Shown: in pieces, positions 1 through 7,545 of the stretch
Position numbering within the stretch: the first letter of the stretch is position 1
Layout: each line of letters starts with the position of its first letter
DNA from: G963667075 sp963667075
Lineage (GTDB): Bacteria > Pseudomonadota > Alphaproteobacteria > Micavibrionales > Micavibrionaceae
Assembly (NCBI GenBank): GCA_963667075.1
Contig: OY762938.1
Span: 2,060,351 to 2,124,350 of the forward strand
Direction: 5' to 3'
Length of the DNA: 64,000 bases
The notes under the pieces: model-generated
The model's database searches: none
What the model was told of the DNA's origin: nothing
Seen by the model: only the letters and a program-made list of their open reading frames with translations
Made by a program: the position numbers and the translations under genes

Positions 1-90
1 GATCCTGTATTTCTGGCCCGTAATGCCTGGCACTTAAACGATGTGGAACAGCAAAATAAAGATATTCGCTTTGTGGCTATTAAATCTTAG
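1..90 (+). CDS. C-terminal end of a protein (5' partial)
   Basis: Frame 1 is open from the first base to a TAG at 88-90, giving a 29-residue tail that ends RFVAIKS. Its mixed composition, with Trp, His and charged residues, reads as coding. The last 11 bases overlap the end of the convergent gene at 80-592. The start and most of the protein lie outside the window, so no function can be assigned. Confidence 0.55.
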   Translation, partial: DPVFLARNAWHLNDVEQQNKDIRFVAIKS

Positions 91-592
91 GCTCAGGCGT
101 GCAAAACGTCTTATCGCCAAGGATATAACACATAATAGCCTGTCCTAGCAGATTATGCTTGTCTCTATCGATGGCAACGCCGGTGCCGTTGCTTATCGTT
201 AGTATTTCATTCAGGCATCCAGGGCCATCTTCTTTGAGGATGTTAAGAGCCTGTCCAGTTAGTAAATTTTCTGTATCAAAACGATTCATGGGGGAGCAGG
301 CTCTTGCTAATTGTCCTTTTGCAATGCCGGCTCTGAACGGTCTGTCTTTCATATAGTCGGAGCCAAAATCAAAGTTTTTAGAAAAACCGTTGAAATAAGC
401 ACTCATCTCACTGCCTATAAAATTAGCGCATGCGGGTACGTTTGCTGTAGGCGATGTGGCGGCACAATGTTGGGCTATACCATTATAAACAGAGGTCGTA
501 TCTGATGGTGTTTCGTTCTGTTCAGCCAGAAGTGTTTGGGAAAACAATGCTACGCCAACAGCAATGGCCGTAAACAGGGGAGAAAACTTCAT
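80..592 (-). CDS. hypothetical secreted protein
   Basis: A 170-residue protein of unknown family. I chose the ATG at 592 rather than the longer upstream start because an AGAGGCG Shine-Dalgarno lies just before it, and because the protein then begins with a classic signal peptide: MKFSP, a hydrophobic stretch, and a cleavage site near LLA-EQ. The mature part carries several cysteines (CAAT, ACAN, RACS, GCLN, MCY, FCTP), consistent with disulphides in the periplasm. It contains a repeat-like mention of small helices but no domain I recognise. It converges on the partial gene at 1-90 with an 11-bp overlap. Confidence 0.7.
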   Translation of the reverse strand: MKFSPLFTAIAVGVALFSQTLLAEQNETPSDTTSVYNGIAQHCAATSPTANVPACANFIGSEMSAYFNGFSKNFDFGSDYMKDRPFRAGIAKGQLARACSPMNRFDTENLLTGQALNILKEDGPGCLNEILTISNGTGVAIDRDKHNLLGQAIMCYILGDKTFCTPEPKI

Positions 593-661
593 GTTATAAC
601 GCCTCTTTTGAAACATTTGGAAGATAGCGAGACCGTAGCACAGTTTTCTATATAAAAACAA

Positions 662-683
662 GGCACCTTTATGTAAAGGTGCC
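662..683 (-). terminator. rho-independent terminator
   Basis: A perfect 10-bp inverted repeat (GGCACCTTTA / TAAAGGTGCC) with a minimal loop. Read on the minus strand it is followed by TTGTTTTTATA. It sits directly after the 49-residue mini-gene at 717-866, whose transcript it should end. Confidence 0.7.
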
Positions 684-716
684 CTTTGACGGTTTTCTTA
701 TTCTAGGTCAGCTAAC

Positions 717-866
717 TTAACCTATCATATTTTGTATGCCTGGAATATTTTGTGCCTGATTCACAAGAGTGGCAGCGTTATGGGATGCAAGTTTCTCATT
801 AAACTGAGCCAGCTTAACTTGTCCGCCTTCGAGGCTGCTGACGAAATTGTATTCCGGTTTAATCAT
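717..866 (-). CDS. 49-residue small protein
   Basis: A short ORF beginning MIKPEYNFVSSLEGG and ending GIQNMIG. Support comes from an AAAGGGTGAG ribosome binding site 7 bases before the ATG at 866 and from a strong terminator 34 bp past the stop, so it looks like an independent gene. It has no signal peptide or membrane segment, is rich in Asn and Gln, and has no cysteine. I do not recognise the family. It shares a layout (start MIK, strong RBS, own terminator) with the mini-gene at 9349-9483, but the sequences are not alike. The function is unknown. Confidence 0.6.
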   Translation of the reverse strand: MIKPEYNFVSSLEGGQVKLAQFNEKLASHNAATLVNQAQNIPGIQNMIG

Positions 867-960
867 TGTCTCACCCTTTCTCTTTTCAACTTGTTTTCAT
901 TATACGTAAATAGTCCTTAAAAAAGTGTTAATAAAATACGTTATGTAATGATTTTTCTAC

Positions 961-998
961 TTGAAGTCTTGAAATAGAACTTATAGGGTCCTATTTTG
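961..998 (+). promoter_or_regulatory. suf operon promoter/operator candidate
   Basis: Upstream of the Rrf2 gene a TTGAAG (961-966) and a TATAGG (982-987) form a -35/-10 pair with short spacing. The palindrome ATAGG-GT-CCTAT at 983-994 overlaps the -10, inside a wider AATAG...CTATT repeat. Rrf2 regulators of SUF operons usually control their own promoter, so this palindrome is the natural operator candidate. The assignment is inference. Confidence 0.4.
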
Positions 999-1021
999 TT
1001 TTTCAGGAGGAAAGGCCCCTC

Positions 1022-1423
1022 ATGATTAAGCTTTCGCGTCTTGCCGGCTATGCCGTGATTATTCTTGCTACGTTGGCAGAACAACGTGGCTGTCTGTTTA
1101 GTGCGTCCGATCTTTCCATGAAAACAAATTTGCCGGAACCAACGGTAGGCAAAGTGCTTAAGGTCCTTGTCAGGCAAGGGATTATAGAGTCGTCGCGTGG
1201 GGTGAAGGGCGGTTATGTTCTGCACAAAGCGGCTGAGGAGATCAAAGCGGCCGATATTATTGAGGCTCTGGATGGGCCGATTGCCATTACGGACTGTGTC
1301 AAAGGCAGCGAAAAAGGCTGTGAAATGGTCTCTCTTTGCCCTTTGATGGGGGGATGGGAAAAAGTAAATTACTCTATTCGTTCTGCTTTGGCGCAGGTGA
1401 CACTGAAGGATTTTATGACATGA
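1022..1423 (+). CDS. Rrf2/IscR-family regulator of the SUF operon
   Basis: A 133-residue Rrf2 protein. The N-terminal winged helix (about residues 1-75) has the family's KVLKVLVRQGIIESSRGVKG recognition and wing region. Three cysteines follow at 92, 100 and 106, matching the spacing region where IscR (C92, C98, C104) binds a [2Fe-2S] cluster. The ATG at 1022 follows an AGGAGG motif. It lies 21 bp ahead of sufB in the same direction, the usual place for the SUF regulator of alphaproteobacteria, where cluster occupancy reports iron-sulphur demand. A palindrome over its promoter suggests autoregulation. Family assignment is firm; the regulated promoter is inferred. Confidence 0.9.
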   Translation: MIKLSRLAGYAVIILATLAEQRGCLFSASDLSMKTNLPEPTVGKVLKVLVRQGIIESSRGVKGGYVLHKAAEEIKAADIIEALDGPIAITDCVKGSEKGCEMVSLCPLMGGWEKVNYSIRSALAQVTLKDFMT

Positions 1424-1444
1424 GACGCTATGGTGAGAGGTTTA

Positions 1445-2908
1445 ATGCCGATTTCTGAAAACACTATAAAACAGGTTAAAACGCTCGATACCTACAAAGC
1501 TGGTTTTGTTACGGATATAGAATCTGAAAAAGCCCCTAAAGGGTTGAATGAGGATATTATCCGTTTTATTTCTGCCCGTAATGAAGAGCCGGCGTGGCTT
1601 TTGGACTGGCGTTTAAAAGCGTATAAACGCTGGCTGAAAATGGAAGAGCCGGCATGGGGGTATGTGGATTTTCCAGAAATTGATTATCAGGATATTCATT
1701 ATTATGCCGCCCCAAAATCCTTTAAAAACGCGCCTAAAAGTCTGGATGAGGTGGATCCAAAGCTGCTGGAAACCTATGAGAAGCTTGGGATTCCATTGAA
1801 AGAACGAGCTCTATTGGCAGGCGTGCAGCCTAATGTGGCTGTGGATGCGGTGTTTGATTCCGTTTCTGTCGCGACGACGTTTAAGGCAGAGCTTAAAAAA
1901 GCCGGTGTCATTTTCTGTCCCATTAGTGAAGCGGTAAAAGAATATCCCGATCTCGTAAGGAAATATCTCGGGCGGGTGGTCTCTTATGCGGATAACAAGC
2001 ATGCGTGTCTGAATTCGGCGGTGTTTACGGATGGCTCTTTTGTCTATGTGCCGGAAGGGGTGCGCTGTCCGATGGAGCTGTCTACGTATTTTCGTATTAA
2101 TGAGCTGAACACAGGCCAGTTTGAACGGACCTTGATTATTGCAGATAAAGGAGCTTACGTTTCTTATCTGGAAGGCTGTACGGCTCCTATGAGAGATGAG
2201 CGGCAACTTCATGCGGCTGTGGTGGAAGTCATCGCGCATGATGATGCCGAAGTTAAGTATTCAACCGTGCAGAACTGGTATCCGGGGGATGAGAACGGCC
2301 GGGGTGGTATCTATAATTTCGTGACCAAGCGGGGGCTGTGCGAGGGCAGAAATTCCAAGATTTCCTGGACGCAAGTAGAGACGGGCTCTGCCATAACATG
2401 GAAATATCCGTCTTGTGTATTAAAGGGGGATAACTCTGTGGGTGAATTCTATTCTGTGGCGATTACCAATAACATGCAGCAGGCAGATACTGGCACAAAG
2501 ATGATCCATATGGGAGAAAATACGACGTCACGCATTATATCCAAAGGGATTTCCGCCGGTAAATCATCGCAGACCTATCGCGGCCTTGTTAAAATTATGG
2601 GCGGAGCCAACGGGGCCCGGAATTATACGCAGTGCGATAGTTTATTGATTGGCGGTGACTGTGCTGCGCATACGGTACCTTATGTCGAATGTAAAAACCG
2701 TAGTGCTAATTGTGAGCACGAAGCGACCACCAGTAAAATTTCAGAGGATCAGCTTTTTTATTGTCGTCAGCGCGGCATGGGGGAAGAGGAATCCATCGGT
2801 CTGATCGTGAATGGCTTCTGCCGTGACGTTATGCAGCATTTGCCTATGGAATTTGCTGTGGAGGCGCAAAAGCTTGTTGAAATCAGTTTAGAGGGAAGCG
2901 TGGGGTAA
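1445..2908 (+). CDS. sufB: Fe-S cluster assembly scaffold SufB
   Basis: SufB is the core scaffold of the SufBCD complex that builds iron-sulphur clusters in the cytoplasm. The 487-residue product is full length and has the expected conserved stretches: YLEGCTAPMRDE, the beta-helix core, GGDCAAHTVPYVECKNRSA and the C-terminal EHEATTSKISEDQLFY. An in-frame ATG exists at 1430, but I prefer 1445 because GAGAGG lies 5 bases before it. It is the second gene of the suf cluster. Unusually, sufC is not next: about 1.4 kb with four other genes intervenes. Confidence 0.95.
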   Translation: MPISENTIKQVKTLDTYKAGFVTDIESEKAPKGLNEDIIRFISARNEEPAWLLDWRLKAYKRWLKMEEPAWGYVDFPEIDYQDIHYYAAPKSFKNAPKSLDEVDPKLLETYEKLGIPLKERALLAGVQPNVAVDAVFDSVSVATTFKAELKKAGVIFCPISEAVKEYPDLVRKYLGRVVSYADNKHACLNSAVFTDGSFVYVPEGVRCPMELSTYFRINELNTGQFERTLIIADKGAYVSYLEGCTAPMRDERQLHAAVVEVIAHDDAEVKYSTVQNWYPGDENGRGGIYNFVTKRGLCEGRNSKISWTQVETGSAITWKYPSCVLKGDNSVGEFYSVAITNNMQQADTGTKMIHMGENTTSRIISKGISAGKSSQTYRGLVKIMGGANGARNYTQCDSLLIGGDCAAHTVPYVECKNRSANCEHEATTSKISEDQLFYCRQRGMGEEESIGLIVNGFCRDVMQHLPMEFAVEAQKLVEISLEGSVG

Positions 2909-2914
2909 AATAGA

Positions 2915-3049
2915 ATGAAACGATTTACAGTTAATCCTATCGCTGCTCTGATTGCCGAAGGTGATAAAAAATCTCTGTTGTTTGTTTTGGCTTTTGCTGT
3001 GATTGTGTATGGTGGAGCTGTCCTGATGAATTATTTTTTTGAGTCCTGA
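2915..3049 (+). CDS. 44-residue single-helix membrane peptide
   Basis: The ORF starts 7 bp after the sufB stop. It runs MKRFTVNPIAALIAEGDKKS, then one hydrophobic helix of about 22 residues, ending NYFFES. A basic N-terminus followed by one helix suggests an inner-membrane peptide with the N-terminus inside. The ribosome binding site is weak (TGGGG), so translational coupling to sufB is likely. I do not recognise a family. The short gap and coding-like codons favour a real gene. Confidence 0.5.
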   Translation: MKRFTVNPIAALIAEGDKKSLLFVLAFAVIVYGGAVLMNYFFES

Positions 3050-3073
3050 TAATGGTTTGAAAGGAGATATACA

Positions 3074-3418
3074 ATGAATTTTGTTGCCGGGAATGACTTA
3101 GATATCATGGATATACTTGATAAGTATATAGAAATGACGGAAGAGCTTTTATCACTGCTTGAGCTTGGTGAGGCTGTGGATCCGGAACTAATTCAACAAA
3201 GTGAGCCCATCTCTGAAGGGCAGAAGATTTCCTCTATAAAGAAATATGAAAAGGCGTGCAGGGAGTTTGATGAACTTGTTGAGGAAATTAAACAAATTGC
3301 CGAAATTGAGCGACTGGAAAAGTTGAAAAGGCTCCAGAGCAGACTGGTTAAGCTGACAAAATTACATAACCTTCCTTTTAATCTCGTGTCTCAAGACAAC
3401 GAACCTGAACCACAATAA
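3074..3418 (+). CDS. small helical protein, FlgN-like
   Basis: A 114-residue acidic, almost entirely helical protein. It follows a very strong ribosome binding site (AAAGGAGATATACA before ATG). The central part KKYEKACREFDELVEEIK aligns with DHYDKACKAFAARIDDMK in the next gene, so the two are tandem paralogues. Overall form (long helices with a late LQ..L...N pattern) resembles FlgN, the export chaperone of flagellar hook-associated proteins, but no diagnostic residue proves it. It lies inside the suf cluster, between sufB and sufC, where a flagellar chaperone is not expected. Treat the function as open. Confidence 0.65.
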   Translation: MNFVAGNDLDIMDILDKYIEMTEELLSLLELGEAVDPELIQQSEPISEGQKISSIKKYEKACREFDELVEEIKQIAEIERLEKLKRLQSRLVKLTKLHNLPFNLVSQDNEPEPQ

Positions 3419-3477
3419 GGAACACTCTTTTATATCTTTACGATAAAACGGCAACTATGGAACAAGAGGAATTACAA

Positions 3478-3825
3478 ATGACGGAAGCAACACAAACATT
3501 ACTGCCCGAGGCCCCGAACGAAGCCTTGAAAATGCTGATCAAGCTGACAAAAGAGGCTATTGCGGTTCTGGAAGCTGAAGATGAGGCTATAACACGCAAC
3601 GATGCCGTGGCGTTTTCTGTGAATGAGCAAAATAAAATGGGGCGTTTTGACCATTACGATAAAGCATGTAAGGCATTCGCTGCACGTATTGATGATATGA
3701 AAGGGCGGGTTGATGTGGCTCTGCTTGATGAGCTGGAGGCCCTTCAAGGTACTTTAAAAAAGAATGCCGAAATGAATAATGTTCGCCTTGGTGCTATTTT
3801 GCCAAAAATCAGGGTGTCCAAATAA
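3478..3825 (+). CDS. small helical protein, FlgN-like paralogue
   Basis: A 115-residue helical protein starting MTEATQTLLPEAPNEALKML. The upstream in-frame ATG at 3457 is rejected because AAGAGGA precedes the ATG at 3478 at good spacing. It shares the YxKACxxF core and the C-terminal LxxLQxxLxKxxxxNNxxLxxI pattern with the preceding gene. The N-terminal helix followed by an E/D-rich turn (EAEDEAITRNDAVAF) and a late NN pair are reminiscent of FlgN-type chaperones. It ends 17 bp inside the convergent gene at 3809-4201. The family call is tentative. Confidence 0.65.
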   Translation: MTEATQTLLPEAPNEALKMLIKLTKEAIAVLEAEDEAITRNDAVAFSVNEQNKMGRFDHYDKACKAFAARIDDMKGRVDVALLDELEALQGTLKKNAEMNNVRLGAILPKIRVSK

Positions 3826-4201
3826 TCAGGGCTGTGTCGGCTAGTATGCAGCTGGGCTCGGGTGCTATGTTGTTTATGGTCCTTAGGAAATTTTCAGGGT
3901 GATATTCGAAAGGGAACTTTTTAATGTGGTTTGTGACGAGGCTCAGTGCGCCGTGCTCTTTATCCGCTCTTGAAAAAAAGAGAGCTGTAAGATCATTATC
4001 CGGATTCCCTTTTGTATCAATCTCAAGGAAAACGTCCCCGTTTCCTTTATCAATGGGAAGGCCTTTTAAAAGGGCACAGGCCTTATTTGCTTTTTCTTTG
4101 AAAAAGCCGCCATTATTGATGCGATGTTTATGCTGGTCCCATATTATGATGAGGGATGGAATATGAACGGTTTTTTCCAATTTGCTTGGTATGCCAGTCA
4201 T
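3809..4201 (-). CDS. hypothetical protein
   Basis: A 130-residue soluble protein with balanced composition (motifs IIIWDQHKHRIN, FLEIDTKGNPDNDLTALFFSRADKEHG). The start at 4201 has an AAGGCG motif upstream. It is encoded against the suf genes and overlaps the end of the FlgN-like gene by 17 bp. If transcribed it runs antisense into the suf cluster. No family is recognised. It could be a spurious ORF, but its amino-acid make-up looks genuine. Confidence 0.5.
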   Translation of the reverse strand: MTGIPSKLEKTVHIPSLIIIWDQHKHRINNGGFFKEKANKACALLKGLPIDKGNGDVFLEIDTKGNPDNDLTALFFSRADKEHGALSLVTNHIKKFPFEYHPENFLRTINNIAPEPSCILADTALIIWTP

Positions 4202-4323
4202 GTGATCTGCGCCTTATTTGGTTTTCATAACTTAACTAATGTATTGGAAAATGACATGTAAAGTCAATATTTTGGTAGAAAATTTTAGAAAATGATATTC
4301 GACGCTATAATGAAAGAAAAAAT

Positions 4324-5061
4324 ATGTTAAAAATCAATAACTTGCACATTTCTGTTGATGGATCGGATATCCTGAGAGGGCTTGATTTAGAGATTAAGCC
4401 GGGGGAAGTGCATGCGATTATGGGGCCAAATGGTGCGGGCAAGTCTACACTGGCTTATACGCTGGCTGGTAAGGATGGGTATGACGTAACACAAGGGGAT
4501 GTGGACTTCGAAGGTGAAAACCTGTTTGCACTTACACCAGAGGAACGGGCAGCGAAAGGGGTTTTTCTGGCGTTTCAGTATCCTGTAGAAATTCCGGGCG
4601 TTACGATGAACCAGTTTTTAAAAACCGCGTTGAATGCGCAGCGCAAGGCGCGAGGAGAAGAACCGCTCGATGCGCTGGCGTTGCTTAAACGGATAAAGGC
4701 CAAGCAAAAAGAGTTGGGTGTAAGCGATGAAATTTTAAAACGGCCGGTCAATGTCGGCTATTCCGGTGGAGAGAAAAAGCGTGCAGAAGTGCTGCAAATG
4801 GCGATGTTAGAGCCGAAATTCGCGGTTTTGGATGAAACGGATAGCGGATTGGATATTGATGCGCTCAAAATTGTAGCGCAAGGGGTGAATAATCTGCGAA
4901 GAGCTGATCGTTCTTTTCTTGTTATTACGCATTATCAGCGATTGCTGGATTATATCGTACCGGATTATGTGCATGTTCTGGCTGATGGACGGATTGTACG
5001 TTCCGGCGGAGCGGATCTGGCGCAAACGCTTGAGGCAGAAGGATATGCGAACATTGCCTGA
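4324..5061 (+). CDS. sufC: Fe-S cluster assembly ATPase SufC
   Basis: A 245-residue ABC-type ATPase of the SufBCD complex. Walker A GPNGAGKST is at residues 34-42, the signature YSGGEKKRAE at about 146-155, Walker B FAVLDETDSGLD at about 166-177, and the switch His is in VITHYQRLLD. The SufC-specific form FAVLDETDSGLDIDAL separates it from transporter ATPases. ATP-driven dimerisation of SufC opens SufB and SufD for cluster building. Its 3' end overlaps sufD by 17 bp, so the two are translationally coupled. An AT-rich 120-bp stretch upstream could hold its own promoter. Confidence 0.96.
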   Translation: MLKINNLHISVDGSDILRGLDLEIKPGEVHAIMGPNGAGKSTLAYTLAGKDGYDVTQGDVDFEGENLFALTPEERAAKGVFLAFQYPVEIPGVTMNQFLKTALNAQRKARGEEPLDALALLKRIKAKQKELGVSDEILKRPVNVGYSGGEKKRAEVLQMAMLEPKFAVLDETDSGLDIDALKIVAQGVNNLRRADRSFLVITHYQRLLDYIVPDYVHVLADGRIVRSGGADLAQTLEAEGYANIA

Positions 5062-5881
5062 GGTAAACGAAATTCTTATCCACAGGACCTGTGGACAAAA
5101 CGGTGGAAAGATCGAGGATGTTCTATTTACAGCCGCGGAGTCCCGCCTGAATATTGTCCTTGAAAAAGAGGCTGAATTGACGCTGATTGAGCGTCATTGC
5201 TCAGAAAAAGAGCAGGAAAAGGTCGTAAATATCGGTGTTTTGCTCAAAGAAGGTGCAAAACTGCATCATTATCGTTTTCAGGAAGACGATATCACTGCAA
5301 AACACAGAACGTCTTTAGCTGTTTCGTTGGCAGAGAATGCTTTTTATGAAGCTATTACGCTTACGAAAGGGGCTGTAGATAGTCAGTGTGATGTCGAGGC
5401 AGATCTTCTTGGCGAACAGGCTTCCTGCGTATTTAAAGAGATCAAGCTGCTTTCTGGTCAGCAAAAGGGAGCGTCCTCTTTTGTGGTAAGACATGATAGT
5501 CCTGATTGCACGTCCTCTCTTGAATGCCGTTCAGTGTTAAATGATACGGCTTTGGGAATTTTTGATGGTATCACACGAGTGAATAAAGAGGCGGACGGTA
5601 CGAAAGCGTCTCAACTCTCAAAGGCTGTTTTGCTCTCTGACGGCACTGAAATGAGAGCAAAGCCTGAATTACAGATCTATACAGATGATGTAGCTTGCGC
5701 CCATGGTGCGACAACCGGGCAGCTGGATGAAGAGCAGCTTTTTTATTTACGGGCCCGCGGCATTCCCGAAGCGGATGCACGTGCTATCCTGATTGAAGCT
5801 TTCTTGTGTGAGGTTGTGGATAAGATTGTGGATGAGTCTGTGAAAAACGAAATAAAAGTTAAAATAGGGAGTGTTTTATGA
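5045..5881 (+). CDS. sufD: Fe-S cluster assembly protein SufD (short form)
   Basis: SufD pairs with SufB and SufC and is needed for iron entry. The C-terminal region is diagnostic: HGATTGQLDEEQLFYLRARG, followed by the ILIEAFL helix. I place the start at the ATG at 5045 (MRTLPEVNEIL), inside the end of sufC, because the longer frame only re-reads sufC. This gives 278 residues, clearly shorter than the roughly 400-430 of many SufD proteins; the N-terminal helical domain is largely missing. The stop overlaps the sufS start (ATGA). An inverted pair TTATCCACA / TGTGGACAA lies at 5076-5098. Confidence 0.88.
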   Translation: MRTLPEVNEILIHRTCGQNGGKIEDVLFTAAESRLNIVLEKEAELTLIERHCSEKEQEKVVNIGVLLKEGAKLHHYRFQEDDITAKHRTSLAVSLAENAFYEAITLTKGAVDSQCDVEADLLGEQASCVFKEIKLLSGQQKGASSFVVRHDSPDCTSSLECRSVLNDTALGIFDGITRVNKEADGTKASQLSKAVLLSDGTEMRAKPELQIYTDDVACAHGATTGQLDEEQLFYLRARGIPEADARAILIEAFLCEVVDKIVDESVKNEIKVKIGSVL

Positions 5882-7089
5882 GCTGGAAGCAAGATTTTCC
5901 TATTCTTTTCAAAGAGATGAACGGAAAACCTCTGACATTCCTTGACTCCGCTGCCAGTGCACAGAAGCCGCGTGCCGTTATTGCGTGTTTAACAGGTGCG
6001 ATGGAAAATGAATATGCTAATATTCACAGAGGGTTATATAATTTTTCTCAGTCTGTAACTGAATCTTTTGAAGGTGTTAGAAAGCAGGTGAGAAATTTTA
6101 TCGGCGCGGCAGCAGACAAAGAGATTATTTTTACGCGCAACGCAACAGAATCCATTAATCTTGTGGCTGCCTCGTGGGGGGGAACACACCTGAAACAGGG
6201 CGATGAGATTATCCTAAGCGAGATGGAGCATCACGCCAATATTGTTCCATGGCAACTCTTGCGGGACAGGATAGGTTTTCATATTAAGGTAATCCCTGTT
6301 CTTGATGATGGCGTTCTGGATATGGAAGCGTATAAGGCCTTGTTATCCACAAGGACAAAACTCGTGAGTGTTGTGCATGTATCAAATGCACTTGGTACTG
6401 TAAATAATGTTAAAGAAATCAATAGAATAGCTAAGGATTTTAATCCAGACATTAAGGTTCTTGTTGATGGAACGCAATCAGTTGTCCACAGGGCTGTCCA
6501 CATGGGCGAGCTTGATTGTGATTTCTTCGTGTTTACAGGGCATAAGCTATATGGTCCAACAGGCATTGGGGTGCTGTACGGAAAATATGACGTGCTGGAG
6601 TCTATGCCGCCCTATCAGGGGGGCGGTGATATGATTTCTTCTGTCTCCTTTGATAAAACGCAGTATCAGTTGCCGCCGGCTCGTTTCGAGGCTGGGACAC
6701 CGCCTATTCTCGAAGTGCTTGGGCTTGGTGCCGCGCTGTCTTATTTGGAATCGGTCGGGATGGATAGAATAGAAGCGCATGAGGCTAACATCCTGGCTTA
6801 TGCTGCTAAAAAACTGCAAAGTATTGACGGCCTGACACCATATGGTACGGCACCCGATAAAGCCGGGGTGTTATCTTTCCGGCTTGAGGGGGGTGATGAA
6901 AGCGATGTGGCGCATATTCTTGATCAGATGGGGATCGCGGTGCGTACCGGACATCATTGCTGTATGCCCTTGATGAATCGTCTGGGTATAAAAGGGACGG
7001 TCAGGGCTTCGCTTGCCATGTATTCGGAAAAAGAAGATATAGATCGTCTTGTGGAAGGCTTGCAGAAAGCCAGAGATATGCTGGGATAG
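5878..7089 (+). CDS. sufS: cysteine desulfurase SufS
   Basis: A PLP enzyme that takes sulphur from cysteine and hands it to the SufBCD scaffold. The 403 residues match the usual length. The PLP lysine is K223 in VFTGHKLYGPTG. The active-site cysteine is C361 in RTGHHCCMPLM, the class II (SufS) form; a second Cys follows it where E. coli SufS has Ala. The N-terminal FLDSAASAQKP motif is also typical. It overlaps sufD by 4 bp and is followed by sufT. No sufE or sufU lies nearby, so the sulphur-transfer partner must be encoded elsewhere. Confidence 0.95.
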   Translation: MSWKQDFPILFKEMNGKPLTFLDSAASAQKPRAVIACLTGAMENEYANIHRGLYNFSQSVTESFEGVRKQVRNFIGAAADKEIIFTRNATESINLVAASWGGTHLKQGDEIILSEMEHHANIVPWQLLRDRIGFHIKVIPVLDDGVLDMEAYKALLSTRTKLVSVVHVSNALGTVNNVKEINRIAKDFNPDIKVLVDGTQSVVHRAVHMGELDCDFFVFTGHKLYGPTGIGVLYGKYDVLESMPPYQGGGDMISSVSFDKTQYQLPPARFEAGTPPILEVLGLGAALSYLESVGMDRIEAHEANILAYAAKKLQSIDGLTPYGTAPDKAGVLSFRLEGGDESDVAHILDQMGIAVRTGHHCCMPLMNRLGIKGTVRASLAMYSEKEDIDRLVEGLQKARDMLG

Positions 7090-7103
7090 AGAAGGGCGCG
7101 GCT

Positions 7104-7481
7104 GTGGAAAAAATAGAGGATAATTTTGAAGAAGAACTTTTGCGCACGCCGCCTTATGCGGAGGTGCCGGATGATAATCCCTTATGGCCAGCAATCAGGC
7201 GCGGGCTCTGTGATGTCTACGATCCTGAAATTCCTGTGAATTTGTATGAGCTGGGCCTTATCTACAAAGTGGACATACAACCAAACAAAAATGTCTATGT
7301 CCAGATGACGCTGACCTCTCCTGCCTGTCCGGTTGCGCAGGACATGCCCATTATGGTGCGCGAGTCGATAAAAGAGGTTGAGGGGATCGGTGAAATAGAG
7401 GTTGAACTCATATGGGACCCACCCTGGACTCCCGCTATGATGGCCGAAACCGCCCGTATGGAACTGAACATGTTTGGGTAG
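7104..7481 (+). CDS. sufT: SUF system maturation protein SufT (DUF59/MIP18)
   Basis: A 125-residue product if translation begins at the GTG at 7104, which follows AGAAGGG; frames further upstream only overlap sufS. The DUF59 core is plain: DPEIPVNLYELGLIYKVDI, then MTLTSPACPVAQDMP with the conserved cysteine, then ELIWDPPWTPAMM. SufT helps mature Fe-S proteins, and its yeast relative MIP18/Cia2 acts in late cluster targeting. It is the last gene of the suf cluster. No sufA follows. Confidence 0.9.
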   Translation: MEKIEDNFEEELLRTPPYAEVPDDNPLWPAIRRGLCDVYDPEIPVNLYELGLIYKVDIQPNKNVYVQMTLTSPACPVAQDMPIMVRESIKEVEGIGEIEVELIWDPPWTPAMMAETARMELNMFG

Positions 7482-7509
7482 ATATAGTCATTTTGATCAA
7501 GAAGAATTT

Positions 7510-7538
7510 TTGACATAATTTTTATTTTCATATAAATT
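7510..7538 (+). promoter_or_regulatory. sigma-70 type promoter, probably giving a leaderless transcript
   Basis: TTGACA (7510-7515) matches the -35 consensus exactly. TATAAA (7531-7536, 15-bp spacer) or TAAATT (7533-7538, 17-bp spacer) serves as the -10. Transcription should start around 7543-7546, and the ATG of the next gene is at 7546. No Shine-Dalgarno lies in between, so the message may lack a leader. Confidence 0.55.
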
Positions 7539-7545
7539 ACCCCGC

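Noticed and set aside
3060..3076. Vector-derived sequence suggested by the AAGGAGATATACA ribosome binding site
   Set aside because: It resembles a phage T7-type leader, but flanking sequence is ordinary chromosomal DNA and the match is short.
4919..5044. Longer N-terminus for SufD
   Set aside because: It only re-reads the 3' end of sufC in another frame. The ATG at 5045 is the first sensible start.
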